From the NCBI RefSeq assembly GCF_009849585.1, contig NZ_VCRN01000001.1, forward strand, positions 124,001 to 188,000: a stretch of DNA of 64,000 nucleotides, read 5' to 3'. Shown in pieces: positions 17,079 through 24,229 of the stretch (the stretch's first letter is position 1; each line of letters opens with the position of its first letter). A model generated the notes under the pieces. It searched no databases, was not told the origin of the DNA, and saw nothing but the letters and a program-made list of their open reading frames with translations. The stretch is from Bacillus sp. ZZV12-4809 (lineage in GTDB: Bacteria > Bacillota > Bacilli > Bacillales > Cytobacillaceae). Position numbers and translations under genes: made by a program.

Positions 17079-18137
17079 ATGAGAGAAATAGCAGTCGAAC
17101 AATACATCCAAATGGATAACGCAGTTCCGGTCGATGTCAGGTCTCCAATTGAATTTGAGGAGTGCAGCATACCCGGTGCTGTCAATGTTCCGCTTTTCAC
17201 AAACGAAGAACGTGCGGAAATCGGGACATTATATAAAAAAGAAGGCTCTGATGCGGCGAAATGGAGAGCGATGGAAATCGTTTCACCTAAAATTCCGTCC
17301 ATGATGCAGAAAATCAGAGACCTGAAAAATGATGGCTTCCAGCCTGTCATTTACTGCTGGCGCGGCGGAATGCGCAGCAAAGCGGTTACTACATTTATCA
17401 CTTATGCGGGCGTTTCGATCCCCCGTTTAACTGGGGGCTACCGGGCGTACCGTCAATATATACTTGAAAACACAGCAGACCTGATTCCTGAAAAAGCAGT
17501 TGTTCTGCACGGAATGACCGGCGTTGGGAAAACAGATGTGCTGAAGGTGTTAAACGAAAAAGGCTATCCTGTTATTGACCTAGAGGAAATGGCAGGCCAC
17601 CGCGGTTCGATCTTCGGCTCCTTCGGCATGGGAGACGGCAGCACACAGAAAACCTTTGATGCCCTATTGTATCAAGCCCTTTCTGAGGTTAAAGGCTCCC
17701 CCTATATTATTATGGAAGCTGAAAGCAAACGAATAGGCAAGGTGGTTCAGCCGGATGAGCTGCTGGATACTAAAAAATCAGGAATCCACATTGATATGTT
17801 TGCCAGCATCGAATCCCGTGTCCAGCGCATCCTCCGTGACTATGTTGAACCATATCAAAAAGAAGAATGGTTCAAGCCGAAAGTGGATGAAAGCCTCGTG
17901 TTTATTAAAAAACGGCTGAAGAATACTGAAATCCGCGAGCAGCTGGATGAATCAGTGGAAACTGAGAACTACGAGCTATTTATCAAGCTTTTATTAGAAC
18001 ATTATTACGATCCACGCTATGCTTTTAAACAGCATGACTATGAGGGTGAATTCCACCATGTGAATGCTGATAATGTGGAAGCAGCTGCACAGCAGGTAAT
18101 TAACATTATTGAAAAACAAAATGCTCCCGTCCTATGA
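17079..18137 (+). CDS. mnmH: tRNA 2-selenouridine synthase MnmH (SelU)
   Basis: Converts 2-thiouridine at tRNA position 34 to 2-selenouridine using selenophosphate, via a geranylated intermediate. The N-terminal rhodanese domain carries catalytic Cys93 in CWRGGMRSK, and a P-loop domain follows with GMTGVGKT at 145-152. Length 352 matches the family. GGAGG precedes the ATG and TATAAT occurs at about 17007. The usual partner selD is not adjacent and not in the window. Its presence marks the organism as a selenium user and supports the two selenoprotein calls below. Confidence 0.92.
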   Translation: MREIAVEQYIQMDNAVPVDVRSPIEFEECSIPGAVNVPLFTNEERAEIGTLYKKEGSDAAKWRAMEIVSPKIPSMMQKIRDLKNDGFQPVIYCWRGGMRSKAVTTFITYAGVSIPRLTGGYRAYRQYILENTADLIPEKAVVLHGMTGVGKTDVLKVLNEKGYPVIDLEEMAGHRGSIFGSFGMGDGSTQKTFDALLYQALSEVKGSPYIIMEAESKRIGKVVQPDELLDTKKSGIHIDMFASIESRVQRILRDYVEPYQKEEWFKPKVDESLVFIKKRLKNTEIREQLDESVETENYELFIKLLLEHYYDPRYAFKQHDYEGEFHHVNADNVEAAAQQVINIIEKQNAPVL

Positions 18138-18156
18138 CGCGGAGCATTACTTTTTG
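18119..18156 (+). terminator. terminator of mnmH
   Basis: AATGCTCC, 13-base loop, GGAGCATT, then TTTTT; the stem overlaps the last codons of mnmH. Confidence 0.75.
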
Positions 18157-18241
18157 AGAGCGACAAAAGATATATTTTTATAAAACTGTGATAACTAACT
18201 ATTTAAATAAGTTAACACTATGGTATGATGATAATAATATT

Positions 18242-18281
18242 GAACGATTCGTTCTTAATATGGAACCAAATATGATATAAT
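18242..18281 (+). promoter_or_regulatory. sinR promoter with SinR-type boxes
   Basis: GAAC (18242) and GTTCTTA (18251-18257) form an inverted pair, with GGAAC at 18261-18265, immediately upstream of a TATAAT at 18276-18281. The boxes would overlie the -35 region, suggesting autorepression by SinR. Confidence 0.5.
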
Positions 18282-18315
18282 CCTATTACATACAAAATAA
18301 GGTGTGTGGTATACG

Positions 18316-18639
18316 ATGATCGGTGATCGTGTAAAAAAACTTCGCCAGGAAAAGAAAATGTCACTATCCGAGCTGGCTGAGCAGGCCGGTGTGGCAAAAT
18401 CATATTTAAGCTCACTCGAGCGCAACCTGCAAACAAACCCATCGATTCAGTTTCTCGAGAAAATCGCCGGTGTTCTGAATGTTCCTGTGGACCATTTGAT
18501 CCATGAGCAGATCAACAAGGAAGATCTGGATTCAGAATGGATGAAAATTGTGAAGGAAGCAATGGAATCGGGTGTTTCGAAGGAGCAGTTTCGGGAGTTT
18601 TTGGATTTTAATAAGTGGAGAAGCGGACAAAAATCATAA
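18316..18639 (+). CDS. sinR: biofilm master repressor SinR
   Basis: A 107-residue DNA-binding protein nearly collinear with B. subtilis SinR. Helix-turn-helix at about 5-60 (SLSELAEQAGVAKSYLSSLERNLQTNPS) and a C-terminal SinI-interaction/dimerisation helix pair (LDSEWMKIVKEAMESGVSKEQFREFLDF). SinR represses matrix operons by binding GTTCTYT boxes; such boxes are seen at 22825-23010 and before sinR itself. The ATG with GGTGTG is preferred to the upstream GTG at 18304. SinI is encoded convergently downstream rather than upstream as in B. subtilis. Confidence 0.93.
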   Translation: MIGDRVKKLRQEKKMSLSELAEQAGVAKSYLSSLERNLQTNPSIQFLEKIAGVLNVPVDHLIHEQINKEDLDSEWMKIVKEAMESGVSKEQFREFLDFNKWRSGQKS

Positions 18640-18678
18640 TTGCCAATAAGCCTGAATGCACAGGCTTATTTTTTTGGC
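18640..18678. terminator. terminator between convergent sinR and sinI
   Basis: AATAAGCCTG, AATGCA, CAGGCTTATTTTTTT, inside a longer TTGCCAA...TTGGCAA symmetry. Confidence 0.9.
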
Positions 18679-18739
18679 AAAATAAAAAGCATTTCCATAT
18701 AGAGATGCCTCTAACAGAAATACTTAGCCAACTGGATAT

Positions 18740-18886
18740 TTAAGCTTCCATCAGAACCTCTTGAGCTCTGTTATTATGTAAAAACTCTCTAATTTCTTCC
18801 TTTTGCAGGCCTAAGTTTTTTGCTTCCATAATTAACTGCAGCCACTCCAAATCAACTTCTTCAACCTTAATATTTTTCTCTGCCAA
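18740..18886 (-). CDS. sinI: SinI-type antirepressor (48 aa)
   Basis: TTG start after a GGGGGGAAG ribosome site; the 48-residue product contains EEVDLEWLQLIMEAKNLGL followed by QKEEIREFLHNN, which aligns with the SinI helical hook and with the C-terminal SinI-like domain of SinR (DSEWMKIVKEA...KEQFREFL). SinI binds SinR and frees matrix promoters. No DNA-binding helix is present, as expected. The gene is convergent with sinR and its 5' leader holds a cyclic-di-GMP riboswitch (18918-19009), an arrangement not known from B. subtilis. Confidence 0.88.
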   Translation of the reverse strand: MAEKNIKVEEVDLEWLQLIMEAKNLGLQKEEIREFLHNNRAQEVLMEA

Positions 18887-18917
18887 AACTCTTCCCCCCA
18901 GGATACTTTTCGTATTC

Positions 18918-19009
18918 CAGGCAATCCAGCCATCGTAGCATCATCCAATACCTTAGACCTGTGACTTTGCGTCCTCATTTTTCAATGAGTTTGCCTTTTT
19001 CTGCGCCTA
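18918..19009 (-). promoter_or_regulatory. cyclic-di-GMP class I (GEMM-I) riboswitch upstream of sinI
   Basis: On the minus strand, in order: P1 strand TAGGC, GGCAAAC, hairpin CTCATT-GAAA-AATGAG, GGACGCAAAG, CACAGGTCTAAGG, CTACGATGGCTGG, closing P1 strand GCCTG. The conserved GCAAAC, GACGCAAAG and CTAAGG elements are those that form the c-di-GMP pocket in the Vc2 class. After the aptamer comes a hairpin GGAATAC-GAAAA-GTATCC next to the GGGGGG ribosome site of sinI, a plausible expression platform acting on translation (inference). Confidence 0.9.
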
Positions 19010-19171
19010 TCGGCTCAAAGAAATATTTTCCATAGATGTATTCTACTATGACCATATTGCTAACGTTGTCAGATTTTGTAATTTTGATTGATTATTTTAA
19101 TATTAAATTAATTTATTTTTCGACAAAATCCTAATACTTTTATGTATTTGATTACCTGAACCCATCATCTT

Positions 19172-19438
19172 TTACAGTAAGTTGTTATTTATGGCCGAAC
19201 TTCTTTTGGAGTAGTAGGAAAGTCCGATTCTTTTTCTGTAGTTTTTGCTGATTTCTTTTAATGTATAGTTGTGCGTGGTTTTGCATTTCCTAAAGGTGGT
19301 GTGGACTGGTTCAAGAGTCATAGCATCCAAGAAAATTTCATTCGTTAAATCAGTGTGGCAAATCGGACATAGCCAGCCATCCGATTCACTGCTGCTGTAT
19401 GAAGGTTTGTGGCATTTATGGCAGTTCTTTCGATACAT
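19172..19438 (-). CDS. small zinc-ribbon protein (88 aa)
   Basis: Two cysteine pairs, CHKCHK near residue 6 and CPICHT near residue 29, form a zinc ribbon in the first 35 residues; the remainder is basic and polar with no membrane segment. A strong GAGGAGG site precedes the ATG. I do not recognise the family; its position between sinI and the tasA operon may be coincidental. Confidence 0.6.
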   Translation of the reverse strand: MYRKNCHKCHKPSYSSSESDGWLCPICHTDLTNEIFLDAMTLEPVHTTFRKCKTTHNYTLKEISKNYRKRIGLSYYSKRSSAINNNLL

Positions 19439-19562
19439 TTTCAGCCTCCTCAGTTAACTAAGATTAGTAATTTCACTCTATCGATTATTAAGATAGAGTT
19501 TCATAAATCCATAAAACATGAAGTACTAATATGAATGAATAAAGATAAGCTGCACCTCTTGC

Positions 19563-19788
19563 CTATACCTTTACTTTAGTTTGCGGCGGAAAATGAATTG
19601 AAGCTGACAGCAGGATTAAAAAGCCTGAAAGAAAGGCTTTAATAGAAAGAAATAAAAGGGGTTCTACCGTATATAGAAAATCCATAATTGAATTCACTTC
19701 TTCAATCAGCGAAAGTCTAACTCCAAAGAACGTCAAGAGACCATCCAGAAGATTGGCTGAAGGCAAGATACCGCAGAATTTTTTTCAT
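19563..19788 (-). pseudogene. DUF5658-like small membrane protein, 5' end out of frame
   Basis: Residues ANLLDGLLTFFGVRLSLIEE plus a second hydrophobic segment (LFLSIKAFLSGFLILLSASI) look like a DUF5658-type two-helix protein. The reading frame has only a TTG start in the middle of the first helix. An ATG AAA AAA 22 codons upstream (19788) is out of frame, and removing one base from the seven-A run at 19779-19785 would join the two. No ribosome site precedes that ATG, so decay is likely; a sequencing indel is the alternative. Confidence 0.45.
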
Positions 19789-19860
19789 AAGTTCAACGCT
19801 TAATGAGTAGCTTTTTGATTATATTCATTAATTGCTTAGATAAGTTCTAAACGCGAATAA

Positions 19861-19905
19861 AAATTAAGGCCTTAAAGAATAGTTCCTCAGGCCTTAATCT
19901 AAGTT
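19861..19905 (-). terminator. terminator of the tapA-sipW-tasA-LPXTG operon
   Basis: Minus strand: ATTAAGGCCT, 15-base loop, AAGGCCTTAAT, TTTTATT, directly after the stop at 19899. Confidence 0.85.
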
Positions 19906-20600
19906 TCACTCCTAAGCCTTCTATAACGCCATAAAAAAATTACGCTTCCGGCACCTAAAAGTAGTGCGCCAATAAGTAATAAATTATAGTTATTAGTTGC
20001 GGTATTTGGGAGCTTGTTAACTTTCTCTGGAATTACCGTGGCATCTGTTGATGGTGGTGAAGTACTAGTTCCTCCTCCAGAATTATTATCTCCTGATCCG
20101 GGAGTCTCGTTGTCAGTTCCAGAATCACCTGTTGCTTCGGCAAGAAAAATGATTTCAACCTCTGCAGCGGAGTTTTGAAATTCATTTCCCAAATGCTCAG
20201 GCATTGTTACTTGGAAGAATAAAGTTTCTTCTGTTCCTTTCGCTAATTCTCTGGGCGTGAAGCCTTTAAAATCTTGAAGTTTTCCTTCGTAAAGCACCTT
20301 TGTATCTTTCTTAACCTCAAGCTCTAATTCTTCAAACAGTCCTTTTACAGACTTCGATTTTCCAATGTTAGAAGTATACTTAAAATCTTGATTGCCATCA
20401 TTTTTTATGGTTATATTTCTAGGCATCCAGTCGCCTGGTTTTAAATTTTTCACATTAAATAATATTCCATGTGGTGTAGTATTCATATCAAGCTCATTTT
20501 CATCAGCATTTACACTTTTCTCACCTAAGAAAATATAAAAGAAGACTCCTGTTATTATTAAAATTTTTATTGGTTTTGCCAGCAGACTTCGATAATTCAT
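19899..20600 (-). CDS. LPXTG-anchored TasA/camelysin-like surface protein
   Basis: Signal peptide (residues 1-32), one beta-rich domain with TasA/camelysin-type phrases (ILFNVKNLKPGDWMPRNITIKNDG, about 46-69), a Gly/Ser/Thr/Pro-rich wall-spanning region (about 158-190), then the sortase signal LPNTA at 197-201, a hydrophobic helix and a basic RYRRLR tail. So the protein should be covalently fixed to peptidoglycan. It is the last gene of the matrix operon, separated from tasA by a hairpin (20629-20656). The class D sortase at 23400-24011 is the obvious partner (inference). Confidence 0.85.
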   Translation of the reverse strand: MNYRSLLAKPIKILIITGVFFYIFLGEKSVNADENELDMNTTPHGILFNVKNLKPGDWMPRNITIKNDGNQDFKYTSNIGKSKSVKGLFEELELEVKKDTKVLYEGKLQDFKGFTPRELAKGTEETLFFQVTMPEHLGNEFQNSAAEVEIIFLAEATGDSGTDNETPGSGDNNSGGGTSTSPPSTDATVIPEKVNKLPNTATNNYNLLLIGALLLGAGSVIFLWRYRRLRSET

Positions 20601-20628
20601 GGCATTACCTCACATTGGTTGATTTAAC

Positions 20629-20656
20629 AAAAGACGGGAACTGAGCCCCGCCTTTT
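20629..20656 (-). terminator. intra-operon hairpin between tasA and the LPXTG gene
   Basis: Minus strand: AAAAGGCGGG, GCTCAGTT, CCCGTCTTTT, a terminator-like hairpin that could lower expression of the LPXTG gene relative to tasA. Confidence 0.6.
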
Positions 20657-20667
20657 ATTATAAAATA

Positions 20668-21267
20668 TTATTTGCTTTCCCCATTTGTTTGTTTAGCATC
20701 AAAAGTCCAATCAAGCTTTAAAGAATCTCCTTGGAAAATGTTTTGATCGCCTTTATCCAAGAATGTAAATTTTACTGTCAAAGTATCAGAAGTTTTTGCT
20801 TTTAATCCACTATTTTCTGCTCCAAATATCCACGCAAGTAAATCTCTTTCAGTAGCATCATAGGTTTTCAGATTTGCTAATGTTGTTTTCTTTATAACCT
20901 CATTAACTTTATCATTGTTCCAAAGGAAGGTTACTTCGATATCTTCACCTAAATCACGACCATCATTATTATTGCCATTATCAGTTACAGTATAGTCAGT
21001 TGATAAAATTACTTTAGACACATCTAAACTACCGGTATTGTTTAGATTAAATGTTCGAGTCATTGTATCTTTTGGTTTAATATCTTTAACATCAATAATT
21101 GCATTTGCAGTGTCATTCCCCTTTACATTTATATCTAGAGTACCAGCAGCAAAATTACTATTATTAACTTCTACATCATTAAAGTACGCAAATGTCCCCC
21201 CACCAACTAATGAAATACCAAGTGCTGCAGATGCAATTCCTAAACCTAATTTCTTTTTAAGACTCAT
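20668..21267 (-). CDS. tasA: TasA/camelysin-family matrix fibre protein
   Basis: A 199-residue exported protein: SipW-type signal region (MSLKKKLGLGIASAALGISLVGGGTFAYFND) with the AYFND site typical of TasA/CalY, and the beta-sandwich domain with GTLDINVKG and DIKPKDTMTRTFNLNNTG. TasA polymerises into fibres of the biofilm matrix; this shorter form is nearer in length to B. cereus CalY than to B. subtilis TasA. It follows sipW by 85 bases with its own GAGGAGG site and a small hairpin in the gap. Confidence 0.9.
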   Translation of the reverse strand: MSLKKKLGLGIASAALGISLVGGGTFAYFNDVEVNNSNFAAGTLDINVKGNDTANAIIDVKDIKPKDTMTRTFNLNNTGSLDVSKVILSTDYTVTDNGNNNDGRDLGEDIEVTFLWNNDKVNEVIKKTTLANLKTYDATERDLLAWIFGAENSGLKAKTSDTLTVKFTFLDKGDQNIFQGDSLKLDWTFDAKQTNGESK

Positions 21268-21352
21268 ACTAAACTTCCTCCTCTTACCCCATTTTGGGTA
21301 TGTATAGTTTTTTTATATTGACCCTTGTATTTCTACAAGGAGTACAACCAAG

Positions 21353-21940
21353 TTAAGCTGTTTTTTCTTTTGTATCTGTATTTTTGTCTTTTGGGTCCAG
21401 TTCTCTTAATGCTTGAAAAATGGTGAATGCTGCATAGCCAAGCAGTAAAATTCCAGGTACAATCAATAAAATCGCGCTTCCTTCTTTCGATTGAGCAAAG
21501 TCTATAAAATATCCCACATAAGGAATGGTAAAACCAGTATAAATAGCTCTTACATTGTCAGATAGCACAGGTTCCATGTCTGCAGTTTTGTTGTTATCTC
21601 CCTTTGTTTCATACATGACATGATCTCCGCTGCTGCTGACACCGATTACTCGGTGAGTAATTAATTTTTCTTCGCTTGCCTGAAATGTAATGACATCATT
21701 TTTCTTGAGTGCCTTGCTTTCTTCTGAACTAAGCGGCTTTACTGCAATAACCGACCCAGTTTGGAAGGTAGGCTCCATTGAGCCTGATAACACTGTCTTC
21801 AGCTGATATCCAAAGGCCTGGGGCTCTCCTCCTGATGCTTTTGAGGAGACCACTAGAAAGGCCATTAAAATTAAGTTAATAAATAGAACCGCTGTTATAA
21901 TGTTGCTTATTATTTTCAATGCTTTTTTCAAGCTATTCAC
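21353..21940 (-). CDS. sipW: ER-type signal peptidase I SipW
   Basis: A 195-residue membrane signal peptidase. Catalytic Ser54 lies in LSGSMEPTF and, in place of the usual bacterial lysine, His96 in ITHRVIG marks the Ser-His ER-type subfamily to which SipW belongs. Hydrophobic segments at about 10-32 and 153-175 anchor it. SipW releases TasA and TapA from their signal peptides. The GTG start at 21940 overlaps the tapA stop by 8 bases; a TTG nine bases on is the alternative. Confidence 0.92.
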   Translation of the reverse strand: MNSLKKALKIISNIITAVLFINLILMAFLVVSSKASGGEPQAFGYQLKTVLSGSMEPTFQTGSVIAVKPLSSEESKALKKNDVITFQASEEKLITHRVIGVSSSGDHVMYETKGDNNKTADMEPVLSDNVRAIYTGFTIPYVGYFIDFAQSKEGSAILLIVPGILLLGYAAFTIFQALRELDPKDKNTDTKEKTA

Positions 21941-22799
21941 CTGCCTCGTTTGTGCTTTCTTCAGAATTAACCGGAGCTTCTGAAGCTTTTGCCTTGGTAT
22001 CTTCAGGCTTCGATTCTTCTTTTGGTTTCTCTTGTGGCTTTTCTTCTACTTTTGGCTGTTCTATTTTCTGCTCATCTTTTGGTTTTTCTATTGGTTCTCC
22101 TGCTGGCTTTTGCTCAGGCTTCTCTTGAGGTTTACCTTTCGTTGGTTCAGCTGCTTCTTTGCCGGTTTCCTCGGCCTTATTACTTCCTTGTTCCGTGGCA
22201 GTCTCTTCTGTTACTTCTGCCTTTTGTTCGGTTTTCTCTTCTTCCACAGTAGAAGCTTTATCTGACTCTAAACTAACCTTTATTTCTTCACTCCAGAGTT
22301 CTCCTTTTCCAGGGTGATCTTTATGCTGGTAGGCCTTAAACATATAGGATCCACTTTCCTGAGGAATAAAAGAAACTTCTATTGTTTTTCCTTCTTTAAT
22401 AGGAGCAAATGTCAGCACTTTACTAACAGTCTTTCCATTTTTCGGGTTCCCCTTCTCGTTGTAATAAATTTCATATGTTCCTTTTGTTTTCATATCTGAC
22501 CCTGTGTTTTGAATGGTGGCATATATTTTCTGTCCATCGGATTTTTGGCTTGTAAACTTTAATGAACTGCAATCCCAATCACCATGTTTCTTGCCTTTAG
22601 AACACCCAGGCTCTTCTGTCTCCCAGGTACCGGCTTGAATGGTCCCAGTTACTGTATCCCTATCACTAAAATAGGCATTCGTCTGCCCAGTCAGAGTTGC
22701 CGACATCCCAATAAGCAGATACCAGGCAGCCACAAACTTAAAAGCGAGCAATAGGATTTTGTTCTTCTTCCCAAATTTCCTGTTCCGTTTGTATCGTAT
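21933..22799 (-). CDS. tapA: TapA-like matrix fibre assembly protein, unusual start
   Basis: Secreted TasA accessory/anchoring protein. The exported region ends NAYFSDRDTVTGTIQAGTWE, the TapA/SipW-substrate pattern; a beta domain follows, then about 110 residues of Glu/Lys/Pro-rich repeats (PKEKPQEKP-like). No ATG, GTG or TTG begins a full signal peptide: the strong AGGAGGGGG at about 22805-22813 is followed at correct distance by ATA (22797-22799), giving IRYKRNRKFGKKNK before the hydrophobic core. The first ordinary start is TTG at 22751, inside the hydrophobic part and lacking a good ribosome site. Confidence 0.8.
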   Translation of the reverse strand: MRYKRNRKFGKKNKILLLAFKFVAAWYLLIGMSATLTGQTNAYFSDRDTVTGTIQAGTWETEEPGCSKGKKHGDWDCSSLKFTSQKSDGQKIYATIQNTGSDMKTKGTYEIYYNEKGNPKNGKTVSKVLTFAPIKEGKTIEVSFIPQESGSYMFKAYQHKDHPGKGELWSEEIKVSLESDKASTVEEEKTEQKAEVTEETATEQGSNKAEETGKEAAEPTKGKPQEKPEQKPAGEPIEKPKDEQKIEQPKVEEKPQEKPKEESKPEDTKAKASEAPVNSEESTNEAGE

Positions 22800-22824
22800 A
22801 AGAACCCCCTCCTAGTGAGTTGAT

Positions 22825-22862
22825 GTTCTTTAGTTTTGTTCGTTTCGTTCTTTTTATCGAAC
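22825..22862. promoter_or_regulatory. SinR-type operator cluster in the tapA leader
   Basis: GTTCTTT at 22825-22831, GTTCGTT at 22838-22844, GTTCTTT at 22847-22853 and GAAC at 22859-22862, close to the -10-like TATACT (minus strand, 22873-22878) of the tapA operon. Confidence 0.75.
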
Positions 22863-22929
22863 CGATAAGTTGAGTATAGTCCATACGTCTTATTTTGAAA
22901 AATTCCAAATTCAGCCGTTTTTTCGTTTT

Positions 22930-22950
22930 AAAGAACGTTTTTCGTTCTTT
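22930..22950. promoter_or_regulatory. palindromic SinR-type operator
   Basis: AAAGAAC, seven bases, GTTCTTT: a perfect inverted pair of the SinR box, upstream of the tapA promoter. Confidence 0.8.
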
Positions 22951-22995
22951 TCCTAAGATTATCTCGAGATTTCTCACTATTTTGTATTTTTTATT

Positions 22996-23016
22996 GAACG
23001 TTTTGTTCGTTATAAT
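22996..23016 (+). promoter_or_regulatory. SinR-type box and -10 of the second SinR-like gene
   Basis: GAACG-TTTT-GTTCG (22996-23009) directly abuts TATAAT (23011-23016), so a bound repressor would block the divergent sinR-like/sortase unit as well. Confidence 0.6.
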
Positions 23017-23051
23017 GAAAATATGTTTATAATTTATGACAAGGGAGTATT

Positions 23052-23399
23052 ATGCCTATGGTAGGTAGTCGAATTAAAAGTTTAAGAATTAAAAAGGGAT
23101 ACTCAATTAATGAGCTTTCTGAAAAAGCGGAGGTATCCAAATCATACTTGAGTTATATTGAGAGAGGCATACAGGAGAATCCTTCGCTGCAGGTTTTATC
23201 TCGAATCGCCAGGACACTGGATGCTAATCTTGAAGATCTGCTGGAAGAGAATAAGGAACAAATTACTGATTTGTCTAAGCTGGATGAGGAATGGGTTTCC
23301 CTTGTCAAAGAAGCAATCAGACAAGGAATCACAAAAGAGGATTTCTCCTATTATCTGGAGTTCATTAAATTTAAGAAGATGAATGGAGGGAACGTTTAG
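23052..23399 (+). CDS. SinR/SlrR-like matrix regulator
   Basis: A 115-residue SinR paralogue: helix-turn-helix (SINELSEKAEVSKSYLSYIERGIQENPS) and a C-terminal SinI/SinR-type interaction helix pair (LDEEWVSLVKEAIRQGITKEDFSYYLEF). It could act like SlrR by forming hetero-oligomers with SinR, or could be the local operator-specific repressor. Divergent from tapA with SinR boxes between, and directly followed by the sortase gene. A second ATG six bases on has better spacing from AAGGGAG. Confidence 0.85.
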   Translation: MPMVGSRIKSLRIKKGYSINELSEKAEVSKSYLSYIERGIQENPSLQVLSRIARTLDANLEDLLEENKEQITDLSKLDEEWVSLVKEAIRQGITKEDFSYYLEFIKFKKMNGGNV

Positions 23400-24011
23400 T
23401 TGAAGGTTAAAGGCCGTTTTCTAATTGCAGCTGCCTCCTTCCTTATCTTAATCGGAGGCGGATTGATCCTGTTCTCTCTGCAGGAAATGTATGCTCAGGA
23501 GAAGAAAACAAAGGATTCCTTAGCCCATGCACAAGAAAGAATTCAAAGAGAAGTGAACAAAGAAAGCAAAAGTGTTCTCCAAACAGAACAGAGAATAGAT
23601 GTTTCTTTTAAACAGGGTGAAGCCATCGGCATCTTAAAAATCCCCCGCTTGGAAGCTGAGCTTCCTATTATAGAAGGAACCGATGAGGATGAGCTGGAAA
23701 AAGGAGTGGGACATTACTCCACAACTGCATTTCCAGGACAGCCCGATCAAATTTTATTATCAGGGCATCGGGATACGGTTTTTCGCAGCCTCGGCGAACT
23801 TAAAATCGGAGATATTTTTAAAATCAGCATGCCATATGGTGAGTTTACCTATGAAATTACCGATTCCAGGATTGTGGATGCGGACGATACCACTGTGATC
23901 CGCTCCACCGCTCCTCACGAAATTCTCACTGTTTCCACCTGCTACCCCTTCTCATATGTCGGCAATGCACCCTCCCGGTATATCCTGAATGCAAAAAGAA
24001 TACAAAATTAA
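23400..24011 (+). CDS. class D sortase
   Basis: A 203-residue membrane-anchored transpeptidase: N-terminal hydrophobic anchor (about 8-27), and the sortase triad His123 (SGHRDTVF), Cys181 (TVSTCYPF) and Arg193 (APSRYI). It joins the threonine of LPXTG-type proteins to the wall. The TTG start follows the preceding stop without a gap, with GGAGGG in the end of the upstream gene, so the two are coupled. The LPNTA protein at 19899-20600 is its likely substrate. Confidence 0.9.
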   Translation: MKVKGRFLIAAASFLILIGGGLILFSLQEMYAQEKKTKDSLAHAQERIQREVNKESKSVLQTEQRIDVSFKQGEAIGILKIPRLEAELPIIEGTDEDELEKGVGHYSTTAFPGQPDQILLSGHRDTVFRSLGELKIGDIFKISMPYGEFTYEITDSRIVDADDTTVIRSTAPHEILTVSTCYPFSYVGNAPSRYILNAKRIQN

Positions 24012-24128
24012 GAGGCTCTTTCCCAAGGAAAGCGCCCTTTTTACTCCACCTTAGACAAACACCCGTCCCCCATCCAAGAATTTGTACATATCCTTTACTA
24101 TATGGGTTTCCAGAAGGGACGAATCCTG

Positions 24129-24197
24129 ATGATCAACTTCTTAAGATTTCTATTATATTTAGCCATCATCATCACAGCTATCATTCTATCAATATAA
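24129..24197 (+). CDS. 22-residue hydrophobic peptide, tentative
   Basis: ATG preceded by AAGGGA at nine bases encodes a single-helix hydrophobic peptide (MINFLRFLLYLAIIITAIIL...). Followed at once by an inverted repeat AAGCCAG/CTGGCTT. It could be a small membrane peptide; length alone gives little proof. Confidence 0.3.
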   Translation: MINFLRFLLYLAIIITAIILSI

Positions 24198-24229
24198 GAA
24201 GCCAGACCTTTATAGCCTGGCTTTCCCCT

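Noticed and set aside
22738-22977. 79-codon minus-strand frame overlapping the tapA start
   Set aside because: Basic, low-complexity translation of the SinR operator region; no ribosome site and no family.
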